Positions 32,101 through 40,955 of a DNA stretch of 64,000 nt are shown piece after piece (the first letter of the stretch is position 1; each line of letters opens with the position of its first letter). This DNA is from Luteitalea sp. Its GTDB lineage: Bacteria > Acidobacteriota > Vicinamibacteria > Vicinamibacterales > Vicinamibacteraceae. Both the position numbers and the translations under genes were made by a program. The notes beneath the pieces were generated by a model. It was not told where the DNA came from. It was given only the letters and a program-made list of their open reading frames with translations, and did not search any database. Where the stretch lies: the NCBI GenBank assembly GCA_009377495.1, contig WHTZ01000008.1, positions 1 to 64,000 on the forward strand, read 5' to 3'.

Positions 32101-33509
32101 TGTTCCAAGACTCCCGGTCAGTGGAGCGTGACGTCAAGCTAACGGCCGATGTGTGCGTGGTCGGTGGCGGGGCGGCGGGAATTACGTTGGCCACCGCGTT
32201 CGCTAAGAGCGGTATCAACACCTGTGTCATCGAAGCTGGTGGCATGGGGATCGATGTCGGGACCCAGGCCCTCTATCGCGGCCGGGTCACCGGCGGGACC
32301 TTGGCGCACAACTACCTGGTGACGTCTCGCCTGCGACAGTTCGGGGGCACGACCAATCATTGGGGTGGCCACACGCTGCCGATCAATGCCCACGTGTTCG
32401 GTCACCGTCCGGGCGTGCCTGGCGGCGAATGGCCGTTCCCCAAGAGCGAGCTCGATCCGTACTACGAGCGGGCAGCCGTGTTCCTCGGAGCAAAGAAGCC
32501 GTATCAGATCGACGCGTCAGAATCGGCGGATACGTCGTTCCTGAAGGTGACCAACTATCCGATCGAGCACCTGAGAGTCGGCCAGGTATATCGCGAGACG
32601 CTGGAGCAGGCCGCCTCAGTACGCGTCCTGCTGTTCGGCAACGTCGTGGAGTTCGAGACGGCGCGCGATGGTGGGCGGCTGCGCGCGGTAAGGGTCGCCA
32701 CGCTCGGCGGCAACCGCTTCTCCGTGTCCGCGCGTGTGTTCGTGCTGGCGACAGGAGCCATCGAGAACGCCCGGCTGCTCCTGCAACCGAGTAGGACGAG
32801 CCCGCGAGGCATCGGCAACGAGCACGACCTGGTGGGACGCTACTTCATGGAGCACCTCTACTTGCTCCCGGGCTTGGCGGTTCGCACCTCCGGCAAATGG
32901 CCGCGGTTCACGGCGCTCGCTCCTGGACTGCAGGCTCGACATCAGCTCTCGGATGTCGGGCTACACCTTCGCGATCCTCCCCAGAAGCCGGACGAGCTCA
33001 GTCGCGCCATGCTTTCGGCGGCACGGGTGCTGGATGGGTTCGCCAGAAAACCGGACCTGTACCGAGCGGTGCTGTACGGCGAAGTGCTACCGAACCGGAA
33101 CAACCGGGTGCAGTTGGCGACCGAGCGTGACGAGCTCGGCCAACTGAGGTGCGACCTCCGCTTCGAGATCTCCGACGTCGACTGGCGCAATTTGCAGGAA
33201 ACACAGAGAGTTGCCGCCGGGATCGTTGGAGAGCGAGGATGGGGGAGGCTTCGCCTGGTGGAAACTCCGAGTCCGTTCGGCATTGGCAACCACCACATGG
33301 GTACGACACGGATGAATCCGAATCCACGCCTCGGAGTGGTCGATGGTTGGTGTCGGGTCCACAGTCTGTCGAATCTTTTCATTGCCGGTAGCTCAGTCTT
33401 CCCGAGCACGGGATTGGCCAACCCCACCTTTACCCTCGTGGCGCTGGCATACCGCCTGGCCGACCACCTGATTCAGGGCATCCAGCAGCGCGCCTTCAAT
33501 AGCACTTAG
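32100..33509 (+). CDS. GMC-family FAD-dependent oxidoreductase
   Basis: A 469-residue flavoprotein. The FAD-binding motif VCVVGGGAAGITLA is at residues 18-31. GGTTNHWGGHTLPI follows at about 82, and the C-terminal GMC domain has HHMGTTRMNPNPRLGVVDG with the catalytic-type His and the LANPTFTLVALAYRLAD closure. Such enzymes oxidise alcohols or sugars, here likely in the periplasm through the preceding Tat-borne partner, as this protein has no signal peptide of its own. The substrate is unknown. No cytochrome subunit gene is nearby, so the electron acceptor is not evident. Confidence 0.8.
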   Translation: MFQDSRSVERDVKLTADVCVVGGGAAGITLATAFAKSGINTCVIEAGGMGIDVGTQALYRGRVTGGTLAHNYLVTSRLRQFGGTTNHWGGHTLPINAHVFGHRPGVPGGEWPFPKSELDPYYERAAVFLGAKKPYQIDASESADTSFLKVTNYPIEHLRVGQVYRETLEQAASVRVLLFGNVVEFETARDGGRLRAVRVATLGGNRFSVSARVFVLATGAIENARLLLQPSRTSPRGIGNEHDLVGRYFMEHLYLLPGLAVRTSGKWPRFTALAPGLQARHQLSDVGLHLRDPPQKPDELSRAMLSAARVLDGFARKPDLYRAVLYGEVLPNRNNRVQLATERDELGQLRCDLRFEISDVDWRNLQETQRVAAGIVGERGWGRLRLVETPSPFGIGNHHMGTTRMNPNPRLGVVDGWCRVHSLSNLFIAGSSVFPSTGLANPTFTLVALAYRLADHLIQGIQQRAFNST

Positions 33510-33516
33510 CCATAGG

Positions 33517-35982
33517 CTAGTCGGTAGCGTCACGGAGCACCAGGAACGCGGCGTTATCGAAGATCGCGTAGACCTCGATCAGGCGCTCGTCCGGCACGAG
33601 AGCTGGGGCAACGTCGGTCATGATCCCGGAGTCGGTGAACGCATCGCTGTGATGTTTGGCCACGTCTCGTCGCGGCCTGGTGTCCACAACCTGGACGACC
33701 CGCCCTCGATAAACAATGAGAAAGGCCCTGGGCGTCTGCTGGCGCGCGAGATCGGCCGCCCATCCATTAATCGACACGACTCGAGCGGTCCACCTGACGT
33801 GATCGAGCATCCCGACGAAGCCTTCCTTCTCCAGTGATAGCGTGCGACCGTCACTGACGTTGAAGCCCACAATCTTCTGGTTGGCGTCCGATACGACGCG
33901 GTACGTCAGTTGGCTGGCTAGCGGGAAAGGTCTCAGCCTAGCGGCGGATTCGACGCGGTAGACCTCGATGCTGTTGCGACCACGAGAAAAATAGCGTGGC
34001 GACAACATGATCCCAAGTCGAACGTCTCCCGAGTCCTCGTAGGTCCATCCCGTGCCGGCAATCGAGCCGTTCACGGCCACCGCGACCGGCGTCGATGGGG
34101 TGACGCCGCCGCTCACCGTGCCCGTCAGCATCGCTGGGACGAAGGGGCCGCTCGGGTCGACATTCTGGTACGCCGCTACATCGTCGAGGCGCACTTGCAC
34201 GCCGGCATGACTGGCTGGGAGGAGGGTGATCGCACTGACGGATGTCCCCACGAGATCCCGATGGGGACCGAATCGATAGAGGTCGTCTTGGTCACCTCCC
34301 GGTCCAAATAGCTGCTCGATCCGCCGGGATATGCGATCGATGCCGTTAATCGAGCGGCCGAACCGTCGCACCTTCTGCTGCCTGGACATGAAGACCCGCT
34401 TGTAGCCGCGCTCGGGATCGTCACGCCGCAGGGATGCACCATCCATCGCCCACGGCACCCGAACGCCGAGGACATCCGCAACCGTGGGCAAGACGTCGAT
34501 GAGCTCCGCGTTGCGCGTGTCCACGGATCCTTGTTGCTGGCCGGGATATTTGACGAAGAGTGGCACGGGAAGAATCTCCGCGGTGTTCTTTCCATCCAGA
34601 GACCGCCGGCTGCCGCCCGCACGGAACGCGGCGCCGTGGTCGGCGAGTACCAGGAGGAGAGACTCATCGAAGAGACCGGCGCTCTCGATTCGATCAAGGA
34701 GCCTGCCGAGCAGGCGGTCGGCGGCCTTGAGCTGCAGGAGGTGGCGCTGCAGCGAGTGATCGAGCGCGGGCTGACTGGGTCCCCACTGCCCATTGGCCCG
34801 GAGTCCAGGTCTCGAGTGACCAGCATAGGCCTGCAGGGTGGGGAGGAAGCGCCATGGTTCGTGAGGAAAGCCAATGTGTACGTACCACAGTGCCGGCGAC
34901 TCGGCGCGGCTGATGCGACCAGTGATGCTCACGAATCGAGCGATCGGATCGCGCCCGGCGTCTGCCCGCCTCCACTCCGAGAAATCGTTCCTCGTCGGAG
35001 CGCCCGACCCACCAAAGCCAGTCCAACGGTCACCCAGCGGTGGCAAGCCGTCCTCTGCCATGTCTGCCGGTGACGCGGCGTGGAGGTACACGATGCCGGC
35101 ATCCGTGAGCAGCGACCAAAAGCTGCCGCGGTCCGACGGGCCGATGCAGGTGGGCGGACACATCCTCGTGATGAATTCGGTCGCGTGAATGGTGTAGCCG
35201 CCGCTGAGGAGCGTGAAGAGGGTCTCCGGATAGGCGCTTGCCGCCGGAATCTTGCTCTCCTCCGCCACTCTCCCCGTCAAGAGGGAAGGGATGACGCGAG
35301 AGGTCTGTTCCGCGTTCGTCGTGGCGTTGCGGTACCAGGTAGATGACTTGGCAAGGCGCGCGAAGTTGGGATACCGGCTCTCATGGATCGTTCCGTCGGA
35401 GCGTAGCAGACTGGCGAGGGGCAGCTCGTCGAACACGAGCATCACAATCGGCACGTCGGCCTTTACACCGGCGCTCACCGCTTCGACTTCGGCTCGGATC
35501 TGAGCCGGGAGTAGAAGATACCGCACGGAACTGCCGAAGAGAAATACCGCCAGGAAAACCACCGGGGCCGCTGCCATCCATGTCAGCATCTCGCCGAACC
35601 GAGGCCATCGACTGTAGGCGCCGATCGCCAGGACACCGACCCCCAGCAAGATCGCCAGCCACCCGGCTGTGCCGAGCTGTAGCAGCCTCGTCACGGGTGG
35701 CGCAATCGTTAGTCCCGCGAGCCCACCAATCGCAGCGTTGTGGAGCATTCGATGCGCGGGAGACCAGAGGAGGCCCACCAATCGTGTGGCCGTGACGATG
35801 AGCAGGGGGGGGCCGAAGAGGAGCACGGCCGAAAAGAGGAGCACCTCGGTGACGGCCGACCCTTGCGCCACAAAAAAGGTTGCGTCGCGACCGAGCACAT
35901 CGAACAGTGGCTGAGCAATGGCGAATGCAGAGAGGGCGAAGATGTGGAGCGCCTCACGTGAGTGGTCCGAGAGTCGACGCAT
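33517..35982 (-). CDS. Membrane-anchored sulfatase-superfamily enzyme
   Basis: An 821-residue protein. Residues 1-165 form four to five membrane helices. The catalytic domain starts with IVMLVFDELPLASLL, has a Thr/Ser cluster (ATTNAEQTSRVIPSLLTG) at the nucleophile position, LLVLADHGAAF and FVKYPGQQQGSVD, and ends about 560 with DVLGVRVPWAMDGASL. This is the alkaline-phosphatase/sulfatase fold, closer to LTA-synthase or phosphotransferase-like enzymes than to formylglycine sulfatases, as no C/S-x-P-x-R motif is visible. A beta-rich tail (about 600-821) follows. It likely modifies a surface polymer. It ends a methyltransferase cluster and is six bases from the next gene. Confidence 0.65.
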   Translation of the reverse strand: MRRLSDHSREALHIFALSAFAIAQPLFDVLGRDATFFVAQGSAVTEVLLFSAVLLFGPPLLIVTATRLVGLLWSPAHRMLHNAAIGGLAGLTIAPPVTRLLQLGTAGWLAILLGVGVLAIGAYSRWPRFGEMLTWMAAAPVVFLAVFLFGSSVRYLLLPAQIRAEVEAVSAGVKADVPIVMLVFDELPLASLLRSDGTIHESRYPNFARLAKSSTWYRNATTNAEQTSRVIPSLLTGRVAEESKIPAASAYPETLFTLLSGGYTIHATEFITRMCPPTCIGPSDRGSFWSLLTDAGIVYLHAASPADMAEDGLPPLGDRWTGFGGSGAPTRNDFSEWRRADAGRDPIARFVSITGRISRAESPALWYVHIGFPHEPWRFLPTLQAYAGHSRPGLRANGQWGPSQPALDHSLQRHLLQLKAADRLLGRLLDRIESAGLFDESLLLVLADHGAAFRAGGSRRSLDGKNTAEILPVPLFVKYPGQQQGSVDTRNAELIDVLPTVADVLGVRVPWAMDGASLRRDDPERGYKRVFMSRQQKVRRFGRSINGIDRISRRIEQLFGPGGDQDDLYRFGPHRDLVGTSVSAITLLPASHAGVQVRLDDVAAYQNVDPSGPFVPAMLTGTVSGGVTPSTPVAVAVNGSIAGTGWTYEDSGDVRLGIMLSPRYFSRGRNSIEVYRVESAARLRPFPLASQLTYRVVSDANQKIVGFNVSDGRTLSLEKEGFVGMLDHVRWTARVVSINGWAADLARQQTPRAFLIVYRGRVVQVVDTRPRRDVAKHHSDAFTDSGIMTDVAPALVPDERLIEVYAIFDNAAFLVLRDATD

Positions 35983-35988
35983 GGTTAG

Positions 35989-37311
35989 TTAGACGACCCG
36001 ACACGGAACCTCGAGCGGTCTCGTGCCGCGCTCGGCAAACCAGGTTGCTCCTTCGATGACGAGGTCACACACGACCAGGTAGTTGCCTGGCTCCTGAATG
36101 GCGGGCAGGGTGACGACCAGGTGGACGTTCTGCTCCGGGGCCACGTCCTGCGGTAGCGAAGCGCGCACCCAATCATAGTCGACGAGAGTCCGGTCGCTAT
36201 GGTAGAGGTGCGCACCGAACCGGGTCCATCCGGCAGCGTTCTCTCCTCGCAACCAGTGCGTGTCGCCCGCATTGTGCACGTCGAACATGAGCTCGATGGG
36301 CTTGCCGCGCGAGATCTGCAGAGCGCGCCGTGGGCCGATCCGCCTGATGTTTGCCACCAGCCGCTTCGGCCGACGTGTCGTCGGCTCAGGATCACCCGCA
36401 AACAGCAGGATGTAGTGGTGGCTATCCAGGGCTGTGCAGAGATTCTTCCAGTATCGGCCAAAGCTGCGTCCACCCATGAACGGCCGTAGGTCTCTGGCGT
36501 CGATCTCCAGAAGTGAGGGCGGCCTCCCGGACAGGATCACACGAGCGGCGACGAAACCGGAGGCCAGCGCACGCTCAGCAATTTCTTCTAGAGCGAGCTC
36601 GTTCTCGAGCACACCGGTGGCGGCCGTCTCAGCGAGGCTGGATGGGCTGGTGCTATGCCCGCGCCCCGGCTCAGACATGGCAACGATCCCGTTCGGGCGG
36701 AGCACACGGCGCATCTCACCTAGAAGTTGCCACGGGTTGGGAATGTGGTGGAACGCGTCGTACAAGACCACACGGTCCACCGTGCCCGCGTCTAGCGGCA
36801 GCGTGTGTCCATCGTAGACGTGGAACTCAGGCTCGAGATGCCAATTGGTTCGCGGATCCCGCTCGAACAGACTGCGCCCCATCGAGAGGGCGGTCGGCGA
36901 CACATCGACCACGATGGTCTTACAGCCGTACCGGTTGAGCAGGTGCGAGAGCCAGCACGTGCCAGCTCCCAGCTCCAGCACCACGTCACCAGGGCGCAGG
37001 CGCAAGCCGTCAACCAAGACACCGACGTCAATCAATCGCTGCGAAAAGAACTCAGGCTCTGAGAACGGCTTGTCGAGGAGACGGTCAGGATCGGGGTATG
37101 CGGCGAAGTAGTGTTCGGCTTCACGGTTGAATTCGTCTGTCTTCAATTCCAGCATCGCGGCGTCATCCGCATTCGACGAGGGGCGGGCGCGCCGGTACGG
37201 AAACAACGCGGGTCGAACGAGGAGGTCTACGCTCCCGAGTGCCAGGGTTCTGAGCCACGGTGCTCGCTGAAAGAGCGGCCGCAGGGCTCGACGAAGGATA
37301 TCGCTGATCAT
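35989..37311 (-). CDS. Class I SAM methyltransferase with C-terminal beta domain
   Basis: A 440-residue protein. The methyltransferase domain (about 95-270) has VVLELGAGTCWLSHLL as SAM-binding motif I, and AFHHIPNPWQLLGEM before the second motif. The C-terminal domain (about 315-440), with VHNAGDTHWLRGENAAGW, YDWVRASLPQDVAPEQNV and CDLVIEGATWFAERG, is an immunoglobulin-like domain often attached to glycan-modifying enzymes. The ATG at 37311 follows a neighbour's stop closely; an extension to 37554 is antisense-free but without similarity. It likely methylates a polysaccharide or lipid-linked glycan, with the tail binding the substrate; this is inference. Confidence 0.65.
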   Translation of the reverse strand: MISDILRRALRPLFQRAPWLRTLALGSVDLLVRPALFPYRRARPSSNADDAAMLELKTDEFNREAEHYFAAYPDPDRLLDKPFSEPEFFSQRLIDVGVLVDGLRLRPGDVVLELGAGTCWLSHLLNRYGCKTIVVDVSPTALSMGRSLFERDPRTNWHLEPEFHVYDGHTLPLDAGTVDRVVLYDAFHHIPNPWQLLGEMRRVLRPNGIVAMSEPGRGHSTSPSSLAETAATGVLENELALEEIAERALASGFVAARVILSGRPPSLLEIDARDLRPFMGGRSFGRYWKNLCTALDSHHYILLFAGDPEPTTRRPKRLVANIRRIGPRRALQISRGKPIELMFDVHNAGDTHWLRGENAAGWTRFGAHLYHSDRTLVDYDWVRASLPQDVAPEQNVHLVVTLPAIQEPGNYLVVCDLVIEGATWFAERGTRPLEVPCRVV

Positions 37312-37318
37312 CAAGTGT

Positions 37319-38086
37319 TCATTGGATGTCGGCTTCGGGCCGCGACGAGCCACGGATGGCGTGAAAAACCGCGCGGTCTTGACTGAACGCGAGATCGATA
37401 CGGTTGCGGCCGCGCACGTGGTGAGAAACGGCGCGGAGCGCGCGGTAGAGTGCCGATGGCCTGGGCGTAACGGTGCGTACGCGATGGAATCCGACGGTCT
37501 GGAGCATCGCGTGAACCGCAGGGGCGTTGGGGCCCCACCAGTTCGTCGGATCACGATTGAGCTCTGCGCCCGGATAGAAGGCCGCAGCCGGGCGCTTGAT
37601 CCCGACGAGATCCACCACGGTCTCGAGAATCAACAGCTCGCGCGTCACCGATGCGATACGCTCGAGAGCCAGGAGCGGATTGGGCAGGTGATACAAGACG
37701 CCGAGGAAGAGCACGACGTCGAAGGTCCCGACCCGCTCCGGCGATAGCTCCACGACATCGATGTTGACATCTTCCACACGCGAGTTGAGCGCCTGACGTG
37801 CCAGATTGAAACCGTCCTTGGTGCCCCAGCCCGGGCCGTCCCAGGAGTAGGAGTCCGTGGCCAGGACGCGTGTGGCTCCACGCTTTTCGGCTTCAAACGA
37901 GAAGAAGCCGTCCCAGGCGCCCACGTCGAGCACGGTCTTGCCAGCCAGCGATGCGGGCAGGTTCAGGCTCGCAAGCCGGCGCGGCGTGTCGTCCACACCG
38001 CGGGTGACCACTCCGACACCGAGCTCGATGGTGTGGTACCAGCGGAGCGCAGCGGCCTTCGATTGCAGCTCGTCAGCGGCCATCAT
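37319..38086 (-). CDS. DUF1698/CmoB-like SAM methyltransferase
   Basis: A 255-residue methyltransferase. Motif I is TVLDVGAWDGFFSFEAEKRGA, followed by VLFLGVLYHLPNPLLALERI and a C-terminal helical tail. WYHTIELGVGV and VVTRGVDDT at the N-terminus match DUF1698 proteins, the family of CmoB, which makes a tRNA wobble uridine modification, and of numerous surface-glycan methyltransferases. No carboxy-SAM residue set could be identified, so CmoB activity is not claimed. It heads the gene series followed by a second methyltransferase and a sulfatase-fold enzyme, each within 8 bp. Confidence 0.7.
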   Translation of the reverse strand: MMAADELQSKAAALRWYHTIELGVGVVTRGVDDTPRRLASLNLPASLAGKTVLDVGAWDGFFSFEAEKRGATRVLATDSYSWDGPGWGTKDGFNLARQALNSRVEDVNIDVVELSPERVGTFDVVLFLGVLYHLPNPLLALERIASVTRELLILETVVDLVGIKRPAAAFYPGAELNRDPTNWWGPNAPAVHAMLQTVGFHRVRTVTPRPSALYRALRAVSHHVRGRNRIDLAFSQDRAVFHAIRGSSRPEADIQ

Positions 38087-38173
38087 CTGCGAAGAATTCT
38101 ACAAGCACCATCCAGACGCCGTCCCAGGGCGCGCACGACGCTAGTCGGTGAGGGCCGTCAGTCAGCCTCCCAG

Positions 38174-39397
38174 CTACGCCCCGCCGAACACGCACCGGCC
38201 GCGTACGTAGGTGGCGAGGCACGCATTCGGCCGGAAGTGATAGAGCCACTCGACGTGATCGGCTGCGTCGATAATCGCGAAGTCCGCAGATTTGCCTTCC
38301 TCGAGAGACCCAACCTCATGGTCCAAGCCAATAGCGCGCGCGGCGACGAGCGTTGCACCTTTCAGTGCCTCGTCTGGCGTCATGCGTTGCACGGTGCACG
38401 CGAGCAGCAGGGCAAGGGGCAAATGGTAGCTCGGTGCTGATCCGGGATTGAAATCAGTGGCCACCGCCACGGGTACGCCCGCATCAATCAGCCGACGCGC
38501 CGGCATTGGCTCCTGCCGGAGATAAAGCGTCGCCAGTGGGAGGCTGACGGCCGTCACACCGGTAGACGCGAGCCGGTCGATCGCCTCAGCCGAGACCTGC
38601 TCGAGGTGATCCGCCGAGACGGCGCCAATGTCCGCCGCTAGCGCGGCGCCACCGCCATCCGAGAGCTGATCAGCGTGCAGCTTGGCGCCGAGCCCAAGGA
38701 CTTGGGCGCGCGTGAGAATGGTGCGCGCCTCCGCAACGGTGAAGGCAGTGCGCTCCACGAACACGTCACAATAGCGGGCAAGCCGACGCTCGACCACGGC
38801 GGGCAGCAGAACATCCGTGATGAGCCGCACGTACGCGGCGCGATTGTCTCGATACTCACGAGGCACGACGTGCGCGGCCAGGCAGGTTGGCACGAGTCGC
38901 AGCGGCCCTTCTGCATCCAGACGCTGATAGACCTCGAGCAGCTTCAGCTCGTTGTCGACGTCCAGGCCGTAGCCGCTCTTGCACTCGACGGTCGTGACGC
39001 CGAGCGCGGCCATGGCCCACAGATGCGCTCGGCTGCGCGCCGCGAGGTCGTCAACCGAGGCTGCGCGCGTCGCGTCAACGGTCTGTTGGATGCCACCGCC
39101 AGCACGGGCGATGTCCAGATATGACGCGCCACGCAACCGCGCCACGAAGTCATGGGCACGCCAGCCAGCGAAGGCGGTGTGCGTATGACAGTCGACGAGA
39201 CCGGGCACGACGAGTCGGCTCCTCGCGTCGACACGCGTCTCACCGGCAAAGCGTGCGGGCAGGCCCGAGACTCGGCCCACCCATTGAACCCTGTCTCCCA
39301 CCCACACCAGCGCAGCATCGCCGATGACGCCGACGTCATCTTGGCCGCCTTCCGATCGGCAGGTCGCAAGGGTGGCAATGTTCACAAGGACAGGCAC
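38174..39397 (-). CDS. hutI: Imidazolonepropionase
   Basis: A 407-residue amidohydrolase. The metal ligands are in VDCHTHTAFAG; ECKSGYGLDV, HADQLSDGGGAALAA and ATDFNPGSAPSYHLPLAL are family motifs. It hydrolyses 4-imidazolone-5-propionate to formimidoylglutamate, the third step of histidine breakdown. It starts with GTG at 39397, two codons' distance from the hutH stop, and is cotranscribed with hutH. The rest of the pathway (hutU and ftcD) lies about 8 kb away on the other side of an unrelated gene block. Confidence 0.92.
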   Translation of the reverse strand: MPVLVNIATLATCRSEGGQDDVGVIGDAALVWVGDRVQWVGRVSGLPARFAGETRVDARSRLVVPGLVDCHTHTAFAGWRAHDFVARLRGASYLDIARAGGGIQQTVDATRAASVDDLAARSRAHLWAMAALGVTTVECKSGYGLDVDNELKLLEVYQRLDAEGPLRLVPTCLAAHVVPREYRDNRAAYVRLITDVLLPAVVERRLARYCDVFVERTAFTVAEARTILTRAQVLGLGAKLHADQLSDGGGAALAADIGAVSADHLEQVSAEAIDRLASTGVTAVSLPLATLYLRQEPMPARRLIDAGVPVAVATDFNPGSAPSYHLPLALLLACTVQRMTPDEALKGATLVAARAIGLDHEVGSLEEGKSADFAIIDAADHVEWLYHFRPNACLATYVRGRCVFGGA

Positions 39398-39401
39398 CCT
39401 A

Positions 39402-40937
39402 TCACCCCCTCACGGGTGAGGCGTCTCCGAGCGCGAACGCATCCTCGTCTACCAGGCGTGCCAGCGCTTCGATATCCGGCCCGAGGGGCCGATCCGTTGT
39501 CAGCGGCGGCACGACCGTCCGGACGGCCTGCCGGGCGCGCTCGACGACGTCGCCGGAGTGCAGCGGGCTGTGGAGATCCAGTCCCTGCGCGGCGCAGAGG
39601 AGCTCGATTGCGACCACGAAGCGCGCGAGCTCCAGGGCGCGCCGTGCTTTCCGACCGGCGTGCGGCCCGAACGAGTTGTAGTCTTCGATGCCGGCGCTCG
39701 TCTGGAGGTTCGCGACGGTTGCCGGCGTTGCGAGACCAATGAGCTCGTTGCAGCAAGCGGCGGCCGTGTATTGCGCCAGCATCAGGCCGGAGCAGAGGCC
39801 AGGCTTTGGGCTCAAGTGCGGCACGAGCCCGCTCTCCGGATCGCGGGCAGCCAACAGGGCGAACACCCGTTGCTGAGAGATGCCCGCGACGTGCGTGAGC
39901 AGCACGCCAAGAACATCGAGCGGCAGTGCCACGGTCATCCCGTGAAAGCTTCCCGCCGCAATGATCGCATCGTCTGGGAAGACGAGCGGATTATCGGTCA
40001 CGGCGGCGAGCTCGTCTTTTACGCGATCGCGCACGTAGCGAAACGCGTCGAGTACGGCGCCGAGAACCAACGGTGCGCACCTGAACGAGTACGGATCTTG
40101 GACGCGCGGATCGTTGGTGCGATGTGATTCGACGACCGTCGAGCCCACCAGGCAGTAGCGGAGCGCGGCAGCAACGGTGGCTGGTCCAGGTTGGGCGCGT
40201 ACGTCGTAGACGCGTGGATCGAGGAACGCGTCGGTGGCCTTCGCCGCGTCGTGCGACATCGCGTTGGCGACGAGCGCCGCATCGAATAGCCGCTCGACGT
40301 CAGCACAGAGGAGCGCGGCCTCCGCCGCCATGAGGTGTGTGCCGTTGACGAGGGCCAGGCCTTCCTTTGCTTCGAGCTGGAGTGGCGTCACGCCGAGCGC
40401 GGCGTGCGCCTGCGTGACGTCGAGCGGCTGGCCATCGCGTGTCGCCTGCCCCTCGCCGATGAGGACGAGCGCAACGTGGGCGAGCGGCGCGAGGTCGCCC
40501 GACGCGCCAACGGAGCCAATGCTCGGGACGACGGGCGTCACGTGCTCATTGAGGAGCAACACGATGCGTTCGACGACCTCGAGGCGAATGCCGGAGTGCC
40601 CGCGGCAGAGAGAAGCGGCCAGCACGAGCATGGTGGCGCGCACAAGCCAGTCTGGCAGCGGAACGCCAACGGCCGCGGCATGCGAGCGCACGAGGTTGTG
40701 CTGGAGATCGCGGAGCGCCTTGCGCGGAATGCGCGCGAGCGAGAGCGATCCAAAGCCGGTGTTGATGCCGTAGAGGACCCGCCCCGAGGGAAGGACGGCT
40801 TCGACCCGCTCACGGGATGCGCGCACACGCGCGTATGCCGTGGGGCCGAGACGGACGAGTGCGCCGCGGCGGGCGACGCGTTCCACCTCGGCGATGGTCA
40901 GACGGCCAGCATCGAGCGTGACGGGGTCAAGGGGCAA
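39402..40937 (-). CDS. hutH: Histidine ammonia-lyase
   Basis: A 511-residue ammonia-lyase. The MIO prosthetic group forms from Ala145-Ser146-Gly147 in SVGASGDLAPLAH; YGINTGFGSLS at 56 and the QDPYSFRC-type segment (DPRVQDPYSFRC) and NYNSFGPHAG-like region near the C-terminus are family marks. It removes ammonia from histidine to yield urocanate, the first step of the pathway. The start is TTG at 40937; AGGAGG lies 14 bases upstream, longer than usual, and no better in-frame start is visible. It overlaps nothing and ends five bases before hutI. Confidence 0.92.
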   Translation of the reverse strand: MPLDPVTLDAGRLTIAEVERVARRGALVRLGPTAYARVRASRERVEAVLPSGRVLYGINTGFGSLSLARIPRKALRDLQHNLVRSHAAAVGVPLPDWLVRATMLVLAASLCRGHSGIRLEVVERIVLLLNEHVTPVVPSIGSVGASGDLAPLAHVALVLIGEGQATRDGQPLDVTQAHAALGVTPLQLEAKEGLALVNGTHLMAAEAALLCADVERLFDAALVANAMSHDAAKATDAFLDPRVYDVRAQPGPATVAAALRYCLVGSTVVESHRTNDPRVQDPYSFRCAPLVLGAVLDAFRYVRDRVKDELAAVTDNPLVFPDDAIIAAGSFHGMTVALPLDVLGVLLTHVAGISQQRVFALLAARDPESGLVPHLSPKPGLCSGLMLAQYTAAACCNELIGLATPATVANLQTSAGIEDYNSFGPHAGRKARRALELARFVVAIELLCAAQGLDLHSPLHSGDVVERARQAVRTVVPPLTTDRPLGPDIEALARLVDEDAFALGDASPVRG

Positions 40938-40955
40938 GGTGCAACGTTTTCCCTC

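Noticed and set aside
37311-37554. Longer N-terminus for the second methyltransferase
   Set aside because: It overlaps the neighbouring methyltransferase gene's 3' end in another frame and has no similarity.
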